Origin: Micrococcus terreus | GTDB lineage: Bacteria; Actinomycetota; Actinomycetes; Actinomycetales; Micrococcaceae | Direction: 5' to 3' | Assembly (NCBI RefSeq): GCF_900116905.1 | Contig: NZ_FPCG01000004.1 | Coordinates: 247,862 to 311,861 of the forward strand | DNA: 64,000 nucleotides | In this document: positions 16,216 through 25,418 of the stretch, piece by piece | Layout of the letters: every line of letters starts with the position of its first letter | Numbering within the stretch: position 1 is the first letter of the stretch | Notes under the pieces: generated by a model | Told to the model about the DNA's origin: nothing | The model's database searches: none | Seen by the model: the letters and a program-made list of their open reading frames with translations, nothing else | Position numbers and translations under genes: made by a program

Positions 16216-17109
16216 CTACGTCAACGTTGTCGGTGTGAGCGGCCAGCCCTGTCCGATCTCTGGAACGGATTCAGAGAGCACGGCGATCTCAGTGGCTTTG
16301 CCAACGCGATGCGCTGAGTAGTGGAGCTCAAACTCTCGACGCCGACGCGCCGCGTAGAGCTCCGCCACCTGTGGAGCGTTGTCATAGGTGAGAACCCACG
16401 GCCTGTCTGCGACGGAGTTGAGGACTCGCGCAAGGTCTTCGTGGTCGGTCGCAGAGAAGGCGTTGAGGTACAACGACCCGGCCTTCTCGAAGTAGGGCGG
16501 GTCGGCGTATATGAAGACATCGTCCTTGGGAGCGTACTCAGAGATGACTTCGATGCCATCGCGCGACGTCGGGACGATGTTGTCGGCATAGAGCGACAGT
16601 ATGCGGATACGTTCAACAAGGCCGTCCCGGTTGAAGCGGGCGTCGATCTTGTAGTTACCCGTTTGGTCTAGCCCGCCGATCGGACCGCCGTTGAGCACGC
16701 CGGACCTGTTTGTGCGATTGAGATAGAAGGTCGCAAATCCGAGCTGTGACAGATCGCTGGTGTCGGCGGCAACATAGATTTCGCGCTGCCGCCGCCACTC
16801 GGTGACGTCAAGCTTGGCCTTATGGATTCGCTCGATCAGCCATCCGGGCTCGGACTGAACGGTAGTCCAGAATGCGTGAATAGCCGGGTCTAGGTCGTTG
16901 ATGACGACGCGCTCGACCTGCCCCGTTACTAGAAGACTGAGACCGGCGCCGACTCCGCCCGCATACGGCTCGACGTAGGTGCAGCCTGCGAGATCCATGT
17001 CTCGGATCATCTTGCGGAGGCGCGAGTACAAGGCAGACTTGCCGCCTGGGTACCGGAGCGGGGATATTCGCGGGCGTCGTGTGGACACCCCGATGGCGCT
17101 CGTGCTCAT
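16216..17109 (-). CDS. DNA adenine methylase, D12 class
   Basis: A 297-residue N6-adenine methyltransferase of the Dam/D12 family. PLRYPGGKSAL (residues 17-27) is the S-adenosylmethionine-binding FxGGK-type motif, TYVEPYAGGVGAGLSLL follows, VVINDLDPAIHAFW is the acidic motif, and YADPPYFEKAG carries the catalytic DPPY (203-206). It should methylate adenine in a short DNA site. The start ATG at 17109 overlaps the stop of the ParB-like gene by three bases (ATGA), so the two are translated together. A longer frame upstream (to 17316) is shadow coding. Target site is unknown, and no conventional restriction endonuclease lies next to it. Confidence 0.9.
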   Translation of the reverse strand: MSTSAIGVSTRRPRISPLRYPGGKSALYSRLRKMIRDMDLAGCTYVEPYAGGVGAGLSLLVTGQVERVVINDLDPAIHAFWTTVQSEPGWLIERIHKAKLDVTEWRRQREIYVAADTSDLSQLGFATFYLNRTNRSGVLNGGPIGGLDQTGNYKIDARFNRDGLVERIRILSLYADNIVPTSRDGIEVISEYAPKDDVFIYADPPYFEKAGSLYLNAFSATDHEDLARVLNSVADRPWVLTYDNAPQVAELYAARRRREFELHYSAHRVGKATEIAVLSESVPEIGQGWPLTPTTLT

Positions 17110-18620
17110 GGCTTCATCACGTATCTCATGATCGAGTCGATGGAGGCCCACATTGAGAACGCCTGGTCGGGATCGACTAGGAAGTGGTGGTTGTGGTTGA
17201 TCGCATTGAGCGAGTCGCCTGAGTTCGTGTAAGTAACGAGCTTCCCTGTCCTGACACCCTCGATGACCTGGACCAGGTACTTCGGGCCGCTCGCCTTTAC
17301 GTGTTCCAAGAGCCAATCTAGGGCGTGGCCGAGTTGGACACGGCCGTTCTGGTTGTTCCCGGAGCCCTTGATGTCGATCGACCTTGCCTCCGCATATGCC
17401 TTGATCGACTTCTCCAGTACGGCCCGGAGCATGAGGAAGGTGGCGTTAGGGAACTTTTGCACGTCGACCTCAGAGAGTTCGCCGAGCAGCAGTTTCAACC
17501 CTTCGGGGTAACTCGCGGGAGCCTTGATCTGCCCGAGGTCAAGGTTCCTGAGCTTCTTCTTGGCCGGACGCTTCCTCGGAGGCTTCGGCCCCGTGGGGCC
17601 AGGCGCACCGCTCGGAGGTTCTCCAGGACCGGGTGCTCCCGTGGGCGGAGTCGGCTTAGCGCCGGGGCCACCGGACGGCGGGTTGTCCCCTCCGCCGGGA
17701 GTCGTTCCTGTAATCGGGGTCGTGGGGTCAGTAGGAGCTGTGTCTCCCGCGTCGGCAACGATCTGACGCAGTTCCTTCATCAGTTGCGTGTAGCGAGGAC
17801 TTGAGACCGAGTTCAGGCTGCGCGTATTGATGTTCTCGTCGTACATCCCGCGAACGATCGCGGTAGCAACATCCTTGAAGACTGCATCCGAGAGCGTCTT
17901 CGTGACGTTGCCGTCTGAATCCATCGCAAGCCCCGTCAGGTCAAGGAACTCTTTCGACTCGTAGATGCGCGCCAGCGTCGATAGGCCCCTGGCCCACTTC
18001 TTCGTTGCGAGGAAGTCTTGAAGCTCGGCCTCGTCGTACTGCACGGACTTGAAGAGATTGATGATGTGCGCTCGGAAAACGAACTTGCGAACGTCGATCG
18101 TAGGATACCTAGTCAGAAGTTCACGGAGCTTCCTCCCCGCGTCGATCTGCGCCTGGAAGAACGCCGCCTGCCTGCTGGGACTCCAAGCCCGCCGCAAATT
18201 CCCGGTGTGGATAGCCGCGATCAACTGATCCGCTTCGGTCTGGTTCGGTGCAACCATGACCCGGACCTTCGAGAGCACAGAGCGGTCTGGCAGAAGGGCC
18301 GCCAGCGACGCGACCCGCGCCTGATAGTCGGGGACCAGCATCGGGTTCTGGATGGCTTTGAGTGCAGCGAGCCTGCGGTTCCCCTCAACCATCACGTACT
18401 TACCGCGTCGCTTCAGGACGACCGGCGTCTCGTGCGTCAGATAGCCGACCTTGCAGATGCCCTCGACAAGCCCCAATGCATCTTCGTTGACGAACAGGTC
18501 TTCAATGATGTCGGCCTCGACCTTCGCGTCGGCCACTTCAAGGCGGACGTTCTTCGGGTCGAGTTGGACTTCCTTCAAGACATCAAGCTCAACTTCGGGC
18601 CAGTTCGATGTATCTAGCAT
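17106..18620 (-). CDS. ParB/Srx-type N-terminal domain protein with Pro-rich linker and helical C-terminal domain
   Basis: The 504-residue protein has a ParB/sulfiredoxin-like domain in the first 110 residues (EVQLDPKNVRLE, GLVEGICKVGYLTHETPVVLKRRGKYVMVEGNRRLAALKAI; the EGNRR box at 79-83 is the nucleotide-binding signature). A helical middle follows, then a Pro/Gly-rich linker (about 290-355, repeated GAPGPG/PPSG units) and basic KPPRKRPAKKK. The C-terminal 140 residues are a separate helical domain (FLMLRAVLEKSIKAYAEA, LNAINHNHHFLVDPDQAFSMW) that may be HEPN-like. It is not a chromosome-partition ParB: there is no HTH core or partner ParA. It is coupled to the adenine methylase. Modification, restriction or regulation are all possible; function unproven. 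Confidence 0.75.
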   Translation of the reverse strand: MLDTSNWPEVELDVLKEVQLDPKNVRLEVADAKVEADIIEDLFVNEDALGLVEGICKVGYLTHETPVVLKRRGKYVMVEGNRRLAALKAIQNPMLVPDYQARVASLAALLPDRSVLSKVRVMVAPNQTEADQLIAAIHTGNLRRAWSPSRQAAFFQAQIDAGRKLRELLTRYPTIDVRKFVFRAHIINLFKSVQYDEAELQDFLATKKWARGLSTLARIYESKEFLDLTGLAMDSDGNVTKTLSDAVFKDVATAIVRGMYDENINTRSLNSVSSPRYTQLMKELRQIVADAGDTAPTDPTTPITGTTPGGGDNPPSGGPGAKPTPPTGAPGPGEPPSGAPGPTGPKPPRKRPAKKKLRNLDLGQIKAPASYPEGLKLLLGELSEVDVQKFPNATFLMLRAVLEKSIKAYAEARSIDIKGSGNNQNGRVQLGHALDWLLEHVKASGPKYLVQVIEGVRTGKLVTYTNSGDSLNAINHNHHFLVDPDQAFSMWASIDSIMRYVMKP

Positions 18621-18668
18621 TCGTCGCCGCCTTTTGCGCCGTTCATCTCGGACAGCGCCGTCACGGCC

Positions 18669-18869
18669 TCACTCATTGTGCTCCGCTCCTGCCTGCGGCA
18701 GTGCGCCGCGGACGTACGCAAGGACATCGCTCCTCACGAAGCGCCAAGCACGTCCCACCTTCTCCCCAGGCAGCGACCCCGCGCGGGCGAGTGAGAGCAC
18801 CGTCTTGGTGGAGACACGCAAGAGCGCTGCCGCCTCATCAGCGGTCAGAACCTCGTTATCTTCCGGCAC
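18669..18869 (-). CDS. xis: excisionase-like helix-turn-helix protein
   Basis: A 66-residue protein consisting of one MerR/excisionase-family HTH: VLTADEAAALLRVSTKTVLSLARAGSLPGEKVGRAWRFVRSDVLAYVRG. Such proteins bend DNA at attachment sites or act as small regulators in mobile elements. The open frame starts at 18905, but the perfect AAGGAGG (complement of 18880-18886) 10 bases before the GTG at 18869 makes that the likelier start. It lies between the relaxase and the ParB-like gene. The integrase it would serve is degenerate. Confidence 0.7.
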   Translation of the reverse strand: MPEDNEVLTADEAAALLRVSTKTVLSLARAGSLPGEKVGRAWRFVRSDVLAYVRGALPQAGAEHNE

Positions 18870-18944
18870 CTTTTCGTAGCCTCCTTGTGCGGGACGCATC
18901 TTCACGCTACCAGGTCGCGGCGTCCGTACGTTGGCGTTCAGGCG

Positions 18945-21900
18945 CTACAAGGAGGGTCCGACCGGCCTAGCAGCAGGCGATTGGCGCGCGCCTTTCGGCT
19001 CTCCTTCGAGCGAGCGAGTTCGGTCAAGCGCAGCGCGGGCGCGGGCAGTGTCGAGCTTTCGCGACTCGGCCTCGGCGGGTGCCGCGAGGGGTGCAGGCCC
19101 ATTGACGCCGTAGCGGTCGCGGTAGGCAGCGATGGTGCGAGCGGCGTTCCGCCATGGTTGGGCCGCTCGTGCCTGCTTCGGCTGGACGCCGAGCTTCGTG
19201 ATCCACTCGTGATTCTCGGCGAGCGCCGTGTCGAGGAGAGTACCGGCTCGGGTCTCGATGAGGTCGCGTCGCTCGGTCAGCGCCTGCCGCATGTCCGGGG
19301 ACATGGTGCCGGTGGCCTCGGGGATCAGGCCGGCGTTCAGCCGCGGTCTCTTCCGGGCACCCCCGGACCTGGCGAGGCGGGCGGTCGCCCTCGCGACCCG
19401 GTAGTGCAGGGCAGCGGCGATGTCGTCGGCGTCCCCGAACCCGCGTGCTCGCACGAGGCGTGGGAGCAGGGTCTCGACATCGTGTTGGTTCGCCTCGGCT
19501 CGCCGGAGCTCGGCGGTCAGCGCTCCGAAGGCGGGAGAGGTGATCGCGTCGTCTGCGTCGTCGTCACTGAGACCGGAGTAGCGGATTAGTGCGGCCCAGC
19601 GGTCGTGCTGTGCGGCCGCGACCAGGGTCTCGTACTCGGCGGCGAGCTGGGCGATCGAGCCCCAGGCGTCCTGCTCGGTGGTGATCGTCTCGTGCGCGGA
19701 CGGCTCGGCGCCGACGTGCTGTAGCACCCCGAAAAGCACCGACCGGGCGGTCGCTTCCTCGTTGTCGCCGGGGTGCGGGCCGTCGTGGGCGGAGTCGGGC
19801 TTGTCAACGGCGACGTAGGCGATGTTCTGCTCGCGTCCCCTTGTCATGGCGACGTAGAACGTCTCTCTGGTCATCGAGGCATCCGCCAGGACGTGCGATG
19901 TGTCCACGGTGATGCCCTGCGCCCGGTAGGACGTGACGGCGTAGCCGAGGTCGAGATGTTCGGCCGCGTACTCGGCCGGGATCACGACGTGGGCACCCCA
20001 CTTGCGCCCTGCGCGGCGGAGGGTGAGGGCGCCGTCGTCGCGGACTTCGGTGACCGTCCATCTGTCGCCGTTGCGGACCCAGGAGCGGCCGGCGCGAAGG
20101 CGTCGGTCGTTGCGGCGGGTGATGACGGTATCCCCGGCCGCGGTACGGGTGCCGTTGTGTAGTTCGACCTCGCGGCGGGCGTTCACGGTGCCGTCGAGGG
20201 TGAGATCGGCCCGTGCCCTGTTGTTGAGCGCCTGGACGGACTCGTTGGAGTCGGTCACGAGGACCCTCGCCCGCCCGACGAGAGTGTCGGAGCGTCAGGC
20301 GGTGTAGGCAGCGTCGATCATCGCCTCGGTCTCCCCGCCGATCACGCGGCAGTGCTCGGCGTAGGTGTCGATGACATCGGTGCGGCCGTGGCGCAGCGCG
20401 AGGGACGCGGTCTTCTCCCACGGGTTGACGAACCGGTGCACGTCGACCAGCTCGGGGGCGTCATCGCGGTCGTGAACGAGGAGGGAGAACGCTCCGCCGG
20501 CCGTGACCGACTGGAGCTGGGCGTGATCCCCGACGAGCAGCACCTTCGCCCCGGCCTCCGCAGCGAGGGCGGTGATGCGGTCGAGGGAGAGCGTGCCAGC
20601 CAGGGACGCCTCATCGACGATGACGAGCTGACCCTTGGCGGACGTCTCGCCGGTGCGGTCGTGACTGTCGAGCCACTTCGCCGTGTTCTCGGTCTGGATG
20701 CCAAGGTCATCGGCCAAGACCTGCGCGGCGACCGCTGACGGCGCGAGCCCGACCACGCTGCCGCGCCCGTGCTCGTGCTCCCACGCCCGCCGCAACGCCG
20801 ACATCGCCGTCGTCTTCCCAGCCCCCGCCGGGCCGACCAGCAAACCGACCATCCGCCCGGAGACCGCGATCTTCGTCAGTGCGGCCGCCTGGTCTTCGCC
20901 GAGCATCCGGCCCTTGCTGTCAGCGCGCTTCGTGATTCGTTCGACGGTGGTCAGCGGCACGGTCGGGGCCGTGGTGGTGCGGGCGCGCTCGAGAAGGCGG
21001 TCTTCGGCCGTCAGCAGCACCTCGGAGGAGAACAGCGCGGAGTGCTTCGGCCGGAACACACTCGTGCCGTCCGTCCGACGGAACACGGCCGGGCTGGATG
21101 CGAGCTCCGGCGCGGTCAGGCGCAACGACGCGGCCTCGGCGGCATCCATGACCAGGCTGACAACGGCTTCTCGATCTTCGGTCGACTCGAACCGGAAGGC
21201 CATCGTCTGCCTCGCGGCCTCGGCCGTGAGGTTCCATCGATGCCAGGTGGAGCGCTTCTCACCGACCGCGTCCACGACGTCCTGCCCAAACGAGGCGATC
21301 AAGTCCAGCGGCACGTCGTCGGCACGCAGCAGCAACGGCTCCTCGTTCGCCGTCACGCCGCGCGCCCACGAGGTCGCATCCGCCCCGAGCACCCGCCCGG
21401 CCCGTTCCCGCCAGGAGGCGGTGAGGTCGGCCAGCGACCGCATCTCCTTCTCCGGCCGTGTGGAGAGGGTGGCCTGGGCACGGAGCTTCATGATCGTCGC
21501 CGGCGACGGCCGCCGCCCATGCTCGGAGATGTAGCGCTCGATGAGGCGGTCGGTCTCGGCGTCGATGTGCCGAGCACGGGTGGAGAACTCCTTGACCAGC
21601 GCCTCCGGCACCGCGGTGACCGCCCAGGCGGGGTTACGGTCGCGACCCATGTCGCGCGCCTCCCAGCCGACCCCGAGCATCCGCGTGAGATGGTCAGCGA
21701 AGACCGCCCCGTGCAACTCGGAGAGAGCGACCACGGCGGCCTGCATCGGCCGCCCATCAAGGCTCCGCCATTTGCCCTCGAGGACGGTCTGCACCTTGTT
21801 GCTGATGACGACGTGCGTGTGCAGGTGCGGATCACCCGCCCTGCTGTCGTAGTGATGGAACGCCGTCGCGATCAGGCCCCGGACGTCGACCTGTGCAACC

Positions 21901-22493
21901 GCGCCGTCGCGGCCGGTTGCGCCCGTGCGCGTGGCTGCAACCTCCCGCTCCATGAACGCAATCACCTCCGCGACCGCCGCATGATGACCGTCCGCAATCA
22001 GCGTCTGCGTCCCGGCATCAGCGACCGCCCAGAGTGCGCTCGCGGACTTCGGGGTGCTGAACGTGAAGTCGAACCCCGCAACCGCCCGGCGCGTCCCGCG
22101 CTCGGACTCCTCGGCCTCGATTGCCGCAACTGCTTCGGCTCGTGAGGCAGGGTCGAGGGCCGGGTCGAGTGCACCGGTGCGGGCCTCTATCCGCTCGGCC
22201 ACGCTCCGGTATTCCGGGTAGGCGCGACCGAGCGGTTCCCCGGTGATCGGGTCGCGGCCCATGCCGACCAGGAGCTGGAGCTGGGCTTCGGAGACCTGAC
22301 CGCCCACGCTGATCCGTCCGCTGCCGAGCATGGCGACTCCGGCGCCGAGCCAGCGACCCGGCGAGGTGCCCTCGGCGTTGTACTATCGCGTCAACGGAGT
22401 CGAGAGCGAGCGGTCACCGTCTCCGGCCGCGACGGTGCGAAACAGGTACTTATACCCGTCACTCGCCGACATCACGCGCATCGAGACCGTCAC
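18945..22493 (-). pseudogene. MobF-family relaxase/helicase (TraA-like), two nonsense mutations
   Basis: Read from the GTG at 22493, the frame encodes a full-length actinobacterial TraA/MobF relaxase of about 1,180 codons (start VTVSMRVMSASDGYKYLFRT). It is broken by TAG at 22385-22383 (codon 37) and TGA at 20297-20295, with no frameshift. Relatives read LTRYY at the first stop, so the lost residue is one of the tandem tyrosines, probably the DNA-nicking one; the second stop replaces a Trp of AAYTAW. The remainder shows the HUH metal site (DPHLHTHVVIS), Walker A (GPAGAGKTTAM), Walker B (LVIVDEASL), and RecD-type motifs (AVTSYRAQGITVDTSH, YVAMTRGREQN). Restarts at ATG 22331 and GTG 20258 could give fragments, but not a complete relaxase. 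Confidence 0.88.
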
Positions 22494-22520
22494 GTATTGC
22501 AGGTACGCGCACCGATACGC

Positions 22521-23204
22521 CTAGAGCTTGAAGTCGGGCACCCTTGACCAGTCCAGCGTGGGATTGCCTACAAAAAAAGCTGCTTCATCAGCGAGGCGTT
22601 GTGCACATACACAATAGATATGTGCATAAGATTCGGCGCCATGAACCGACAATGAGTACTTGCCGTTGCTCCTCGGCCGCAACACACTCGAGGCCGACAC
22701 TGTTCCTCTGAGCGGTCCAGGCCACACCTCGGAACGGAATCCGCGCGCTAACCCATGTGTGAGGCAATGACGGACTTGCATCCAGCCCTCGGCGTGCGTC
22801 TCCGCATCCGTCCACGAGAGCGCCTGCTTACGAACCCACGACGAGTCGCCGATCGCTGTAGGCTTCCAGACGTTCACAGCGAAAGGCGTCTTCAAAATCG
22901 TGCCGTCTCCCCAGGCAAGCACCTGTCGGAGCTTCTCATCGAACACCCTCACAGTGGGGTTGTTCATAGACACCAATTTGGCGATCTGTCGAAAGCTCTG
23001 GATTCGGTGAGCGGCGACGAGCGCCACGAACTCCTCAACGAAACCTTCAGAGGCAGACACCGCGGTGAGAACGATCGCAGGCGCGAGCGCCCCAGCGTTG
23101 CCGGGGTTCCCTCGGGCGCCAGGATGCAGTTTCGCAAGCATCGAGGGCACCACGAGACTCGTGGCGTACCGATTCACGGCGTCTTGCAGACTAGGAACGT
23201 ACAT
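22521..23204 (-). CDS. HEPN-motif protein, putative RNase (island cargo)
   Basis: A 227-residue, largely helical protein. EGWMQVRHCLTHGLARGF contains R145-x4-H150, the R(x4-6)H catalytic signature of HEPN ribonucleases, and the N-terminal ASEGFVEEFVALVAAHRIQSFRQIAKL segment resembles the long helix of abortive-infection-type HEPN proteins. I do not recognise a named family. It sits between the relaxase and the truncated integrase; its start codon touches the first base of recognisable integrase sequence, so its arrival may have removed the integrase 5' part. Base composition is visibly less GC-rich than the neighbours near its 3' end. Confidence 0.65.
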   Translation of the reverse strand: MYVPSLQDAVNRYATSLVVPSMLAKLHPGARGNPGNAGALAPAIVLTAVSASEGFVEEFVALVAAHRIQSFRQIAKLVSMNNPTVRVFDEKLRQVLAWGDGTILKTPFAVNVWKPTAIGDSSWVRKQALSWTDAETHAEGWMQVRHCLTHGLARGFRSEVWPGPLRGTVSASSVLRPRSNGKYSLSVHGAESYAHIYCVCAQRLADEAAFFVGNPTLDWSRVPDFKL

Positions 23205-23578
23205 TACCGGTCCTGGAGCGGCTCACAGAGGGGAAAGAACCCGAGGACCGGCTGCTGGTCGGCCCGAAGTGCGGCGCTCTCAAGACCGCGACCGTGCGGG
23301 CAGCGACGAACGGGGACTAGATCGTCAGCGATCTCGGCCTGCCCGACCTCACCCGGCCCGGCCTCCGGCGCACCGGCGCGACCTGGATGGCCGACGCAGG
23401 CATCCCGCTCCACGTCCTTCCGGACATCCTCGGCCACGCCTCCGTCGAGACCACACGCGGATACCTGCACCCCAACGACCGACACCTCGCCTCTGCTGCG
23501 GAGCAGGCCAAAGCCTTCCTTCCCAGATCCGCTAAGGCCAGCAGACCGAGCCGGCGCGAGGCCTCGAGGTCACTGTGA
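23204..23578 (+). pseudogene. int: tyrosine recombinase (integrase), C-terminal remnant
   Basis: About 120 codons in one frame resemble the C-terminal catalytic domain of actinobacterial tyrosine integrases: VLERLTEGKEPEDRLLVGPK, then LTRPGLRRTGATWMADAGIPLHVLPDILGHASVETTRGYLHP, with LGH and the Tyr-containing GYLHP still present. The N-terminal two thirds are missing. An in-frame TAG lies at 23318-23320, and the usual HGLRH box reads PGLRR, so the catalytic His is lost. It ends about 160 bases before the tRNA attachment site, the normal place for the element's integrase. It is inactive. Confidence 0.85.
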
Positions 23579-23735
23579 CGGGGAGCCGGGAGCCACGACG
23601 GAGGCTCTGGTCCCCTTATCCACAGGCAACGACCTCCAGAGAGCCAGATACGCCCTCCGACGTCCGTGAACCCGCATCGATGCCTTGGCGAGGGGACCAG
23701 AGGGGACCAACAAAATCCCGTCGCCAGACACGACG

Positions 23736-23769
23736 AAGCCCCGATGAAAATGGCTTCTCATCGGGGCTT
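23736..23769. terminator. terminator of tRNA-Pro
   Basis: AAGCCCCGATGA (23736-23747) and TCATCGGGGCTT (23758-23769) form a perfect 12-base stem with a 10-base loop, just beyond the tRNA 3' end. A short T-run follows on the plus strand, so it could stop transcription from both sides. It lies on the island side of the attachment site and is therefore element-borne. Confidence 0.75.
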
Positions 23770-23773
23770 TTCT

Positions 23774-23848
<75 letters not shown>

Positions 23849-24014
23849 CTGGCCGCCCAACTTGGCGCGGCCACCAGACAACTGTACCCCATTCAGAGCC
23901 TCACTTCGGACCACTCAATGGGCCTGATCGGCCATGTCGCCCATCCCCTCCGACGAACAGCCGGAGTAGCGTGACTCGAATAACGTGCTTGCGCTAAAGA
24001 GTCTGGAGAACATC

Positions 24015-24890
24015 ATGACGACCGCCCACTGCATTCGCCACACCATGACCGCATTGGGAGCAGTCACGGCGCTCATTCTCATGACTGGCTGTGCCGATCA
24101 GTTCCGTGCAATCGACAGCGCGGACTCAGAGGGGCCATCGGCACACGGCGCTCAGTCCAGCACCAACGAGTCACGCCTTGAAACGATCAAGACCTCCGGC
24201 GTTCTGAACGCCTGCACCACGGGCGACTACCCACCGTTTACTGAGGACACCGGAGACGGCGAACTGACCGGCATTGACGTCGACATGGCTGCGGACCTCG
24301 CCGAGACACTTGAGGTGGACATCGAGTGGCATCAGACGAGCTGGGGCGATCTGATGGACACGTTCCTCAGCGACTGCGACATCGCCGTCGGGGGAATTTC
24401 TATGAACCCGCCCCGCGCGGAGCAGGTCTTCTTCAGCGATCCGATCCTGGAGGACGGCAAGACGTCGATCGCGCGCTGCGATGAGGTGCAGAACTACCAG
24501 ACCATCGAGGACATCAACCAGCCCAACGTCACCTCGATCTTCCCGGAGGGTGGGACCAATGAGGCCTTCGCCCGGGAGCACTTCCCCAACGGGGATTTGA
24601 AGACCCACGACAATCTGACGATCTTCGACGAGCTGGTGGCCGGCGGTGCCGATGTCATGACGACTGATCGTGCAGAGGTGCTCTACATCGCCCACGAGTA
24701 CGACGAACTGTGCGCGGTGAACCCGGATGAGACCTACGACTTCTCGGTGATGGGTTACATGCTCCCGCAGGGCGATGTGGTCTTCAAGGAGTACGTCGAC
24801 CAGTGGCTGACGATTGCGCTGAAGGACGGAACGTACGACGAGATCGCTGAACCGTGGGTTGGCAATGTGGAGCTGATCCCCGAGGACTGA
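24015..24890 (+). CDS. exported lipoprotein of the solute-binding fold, cyclohexadienyl dehydratase-like
   Basis: The 291-residue protein has a lipoprotein signal (LILMTGC, lipobox Cys at about residue 25) and a family-3 solute-binding fold. The sequence follows PheC-type cyclohexadienyl (prephenate/arogenate) dehydratases more closely than amino acid binders: TTGDYPPF, TSWGDLMDTFLSDCDIAVGGISMN, DGKTSIARCDE, PEGGTNEAFA, TTDRAEVLYI (the TDxxE glutamate is catalytic in PheC as I recall) and KEYVDQWL. It could make phenylpyruvate or phenylalanine outside the membrane. An ABC-transporter binding role is the alternative, but no permease or ATPase is adjacent. ATG 24015 has GGAGAA 6 bases upstream. 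Confidence 0.72.
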   Translation: MTTAHCIRHTMTALGAVTALILMTGCADQFRAIDSADSEGPSAHGAQSSTNESRLETIKTSGVLNACTTGDYPPFTEDTGDGELTGIDVDMAADLAETLEVDIEWHQTSWGDLMDTFLSDCDIAVGGISMNPPRAEQVFFSDPILEDGKTSIARCDEVQNYQTIEDINQPNVTSIFPEGGTNEAFAREHFPNGDLKTHDNLTIFDELVAGGADVMTTDRAEVLYIAHEYDELCAVNPDETYDFSVMGYMLPQGDVVFKEYVDQWLTIALKDGTYDEIAEPWVGNVELIPED

Positions 24891-24917
24891 CGGCGCCGAC
24901 GCGCCTGCTGCAACGCG

Positions 24918-25352
24918 TCAGAAGGTGTAGGTCTTGTCCCCCACGTGGAACTCGACCGTCTCGAGGTTCTGCACGCGTTCCTTGGCCTGGGCGGCGACCT
25001 CTTCCATGGTGGTCTGCAGCACCGCGGGGTCGATGGTGGTGGCCTCGTCGCCGTAGTTCACGATGAGCTTGCCCTCGTCCCCCTGGATCTGGAACGTCTC
25101 CATGTCCGGGCCGGAAGGCATGGAGCGGAAGAACTCCACGACCTTCGAGTTGTCGCCCAGGTAGATGTCTTGGTACTCACTCAGGGAGTTCCAATCGAAG
25201 TTCTCCACGGACTCGCGCGTGAGGTCGCCCAGCTCCTGGGCCTGGGAGATCACCTGATCGGCCTGGTCGCGGACCTGCTGTGCCTCGGCACACCCCACCA
25301 GGGTCACGGCGAGAAGAACGGCCGCCCCGGCGGGCTGGATGCAACGTTTCAT
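24918..25352 (-). CDS. small lipoprotein of unknown function
   Basis: A 144-residue protein with a lipoprotein signal peptide (MKRCIQPAGAAVLLAVTLVGC, lipobox LVGC). A helical stretch of Gln/Glu/Asp residues follows, and the compact C-terminal part contains GDEGKLIVNYGDEATTIDPAVLQTTMEEVAAQAKERVQNLETVEF. It resembles DUF4854-type extracytoplasmic proteins, but this is uncertain. ATG 25352 is the start because the signal peptide begins there. It is convergent with the PheC-like gene and divergent from the FAD pseudogene. Confidence 0.7.
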   Translation of the reverse strand: MKRCIQPAGAAVLLAVTLVGCAEAQQVRDQADQVISQAQELGDLTRESVENFDWNSLSEYQDIYLGDNSKVVEFFRSMPSGPDMETFQIQGDEGKLIVNYGDEATTIDPAVLQTTMEEVAAQAKERVQNLETVEFHVGDKTYTF

Positions 25353-25418
25353 GGTCGCAGTGTGCCAGCCTGACCTGGGATATTGCCCGGAGACACCCCG
25401 AAGGAACACCATGGGTTC

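Noticed and set aside
20258..22331. Relaxase stops as programmed recoding (UGA/UAG readthrough)
   Set aside because: Two different stop codons, no selenocysteine-type hairpin, one stop at a catalytic residue, and a degenerate integrase in the same element make simple decay more likely.
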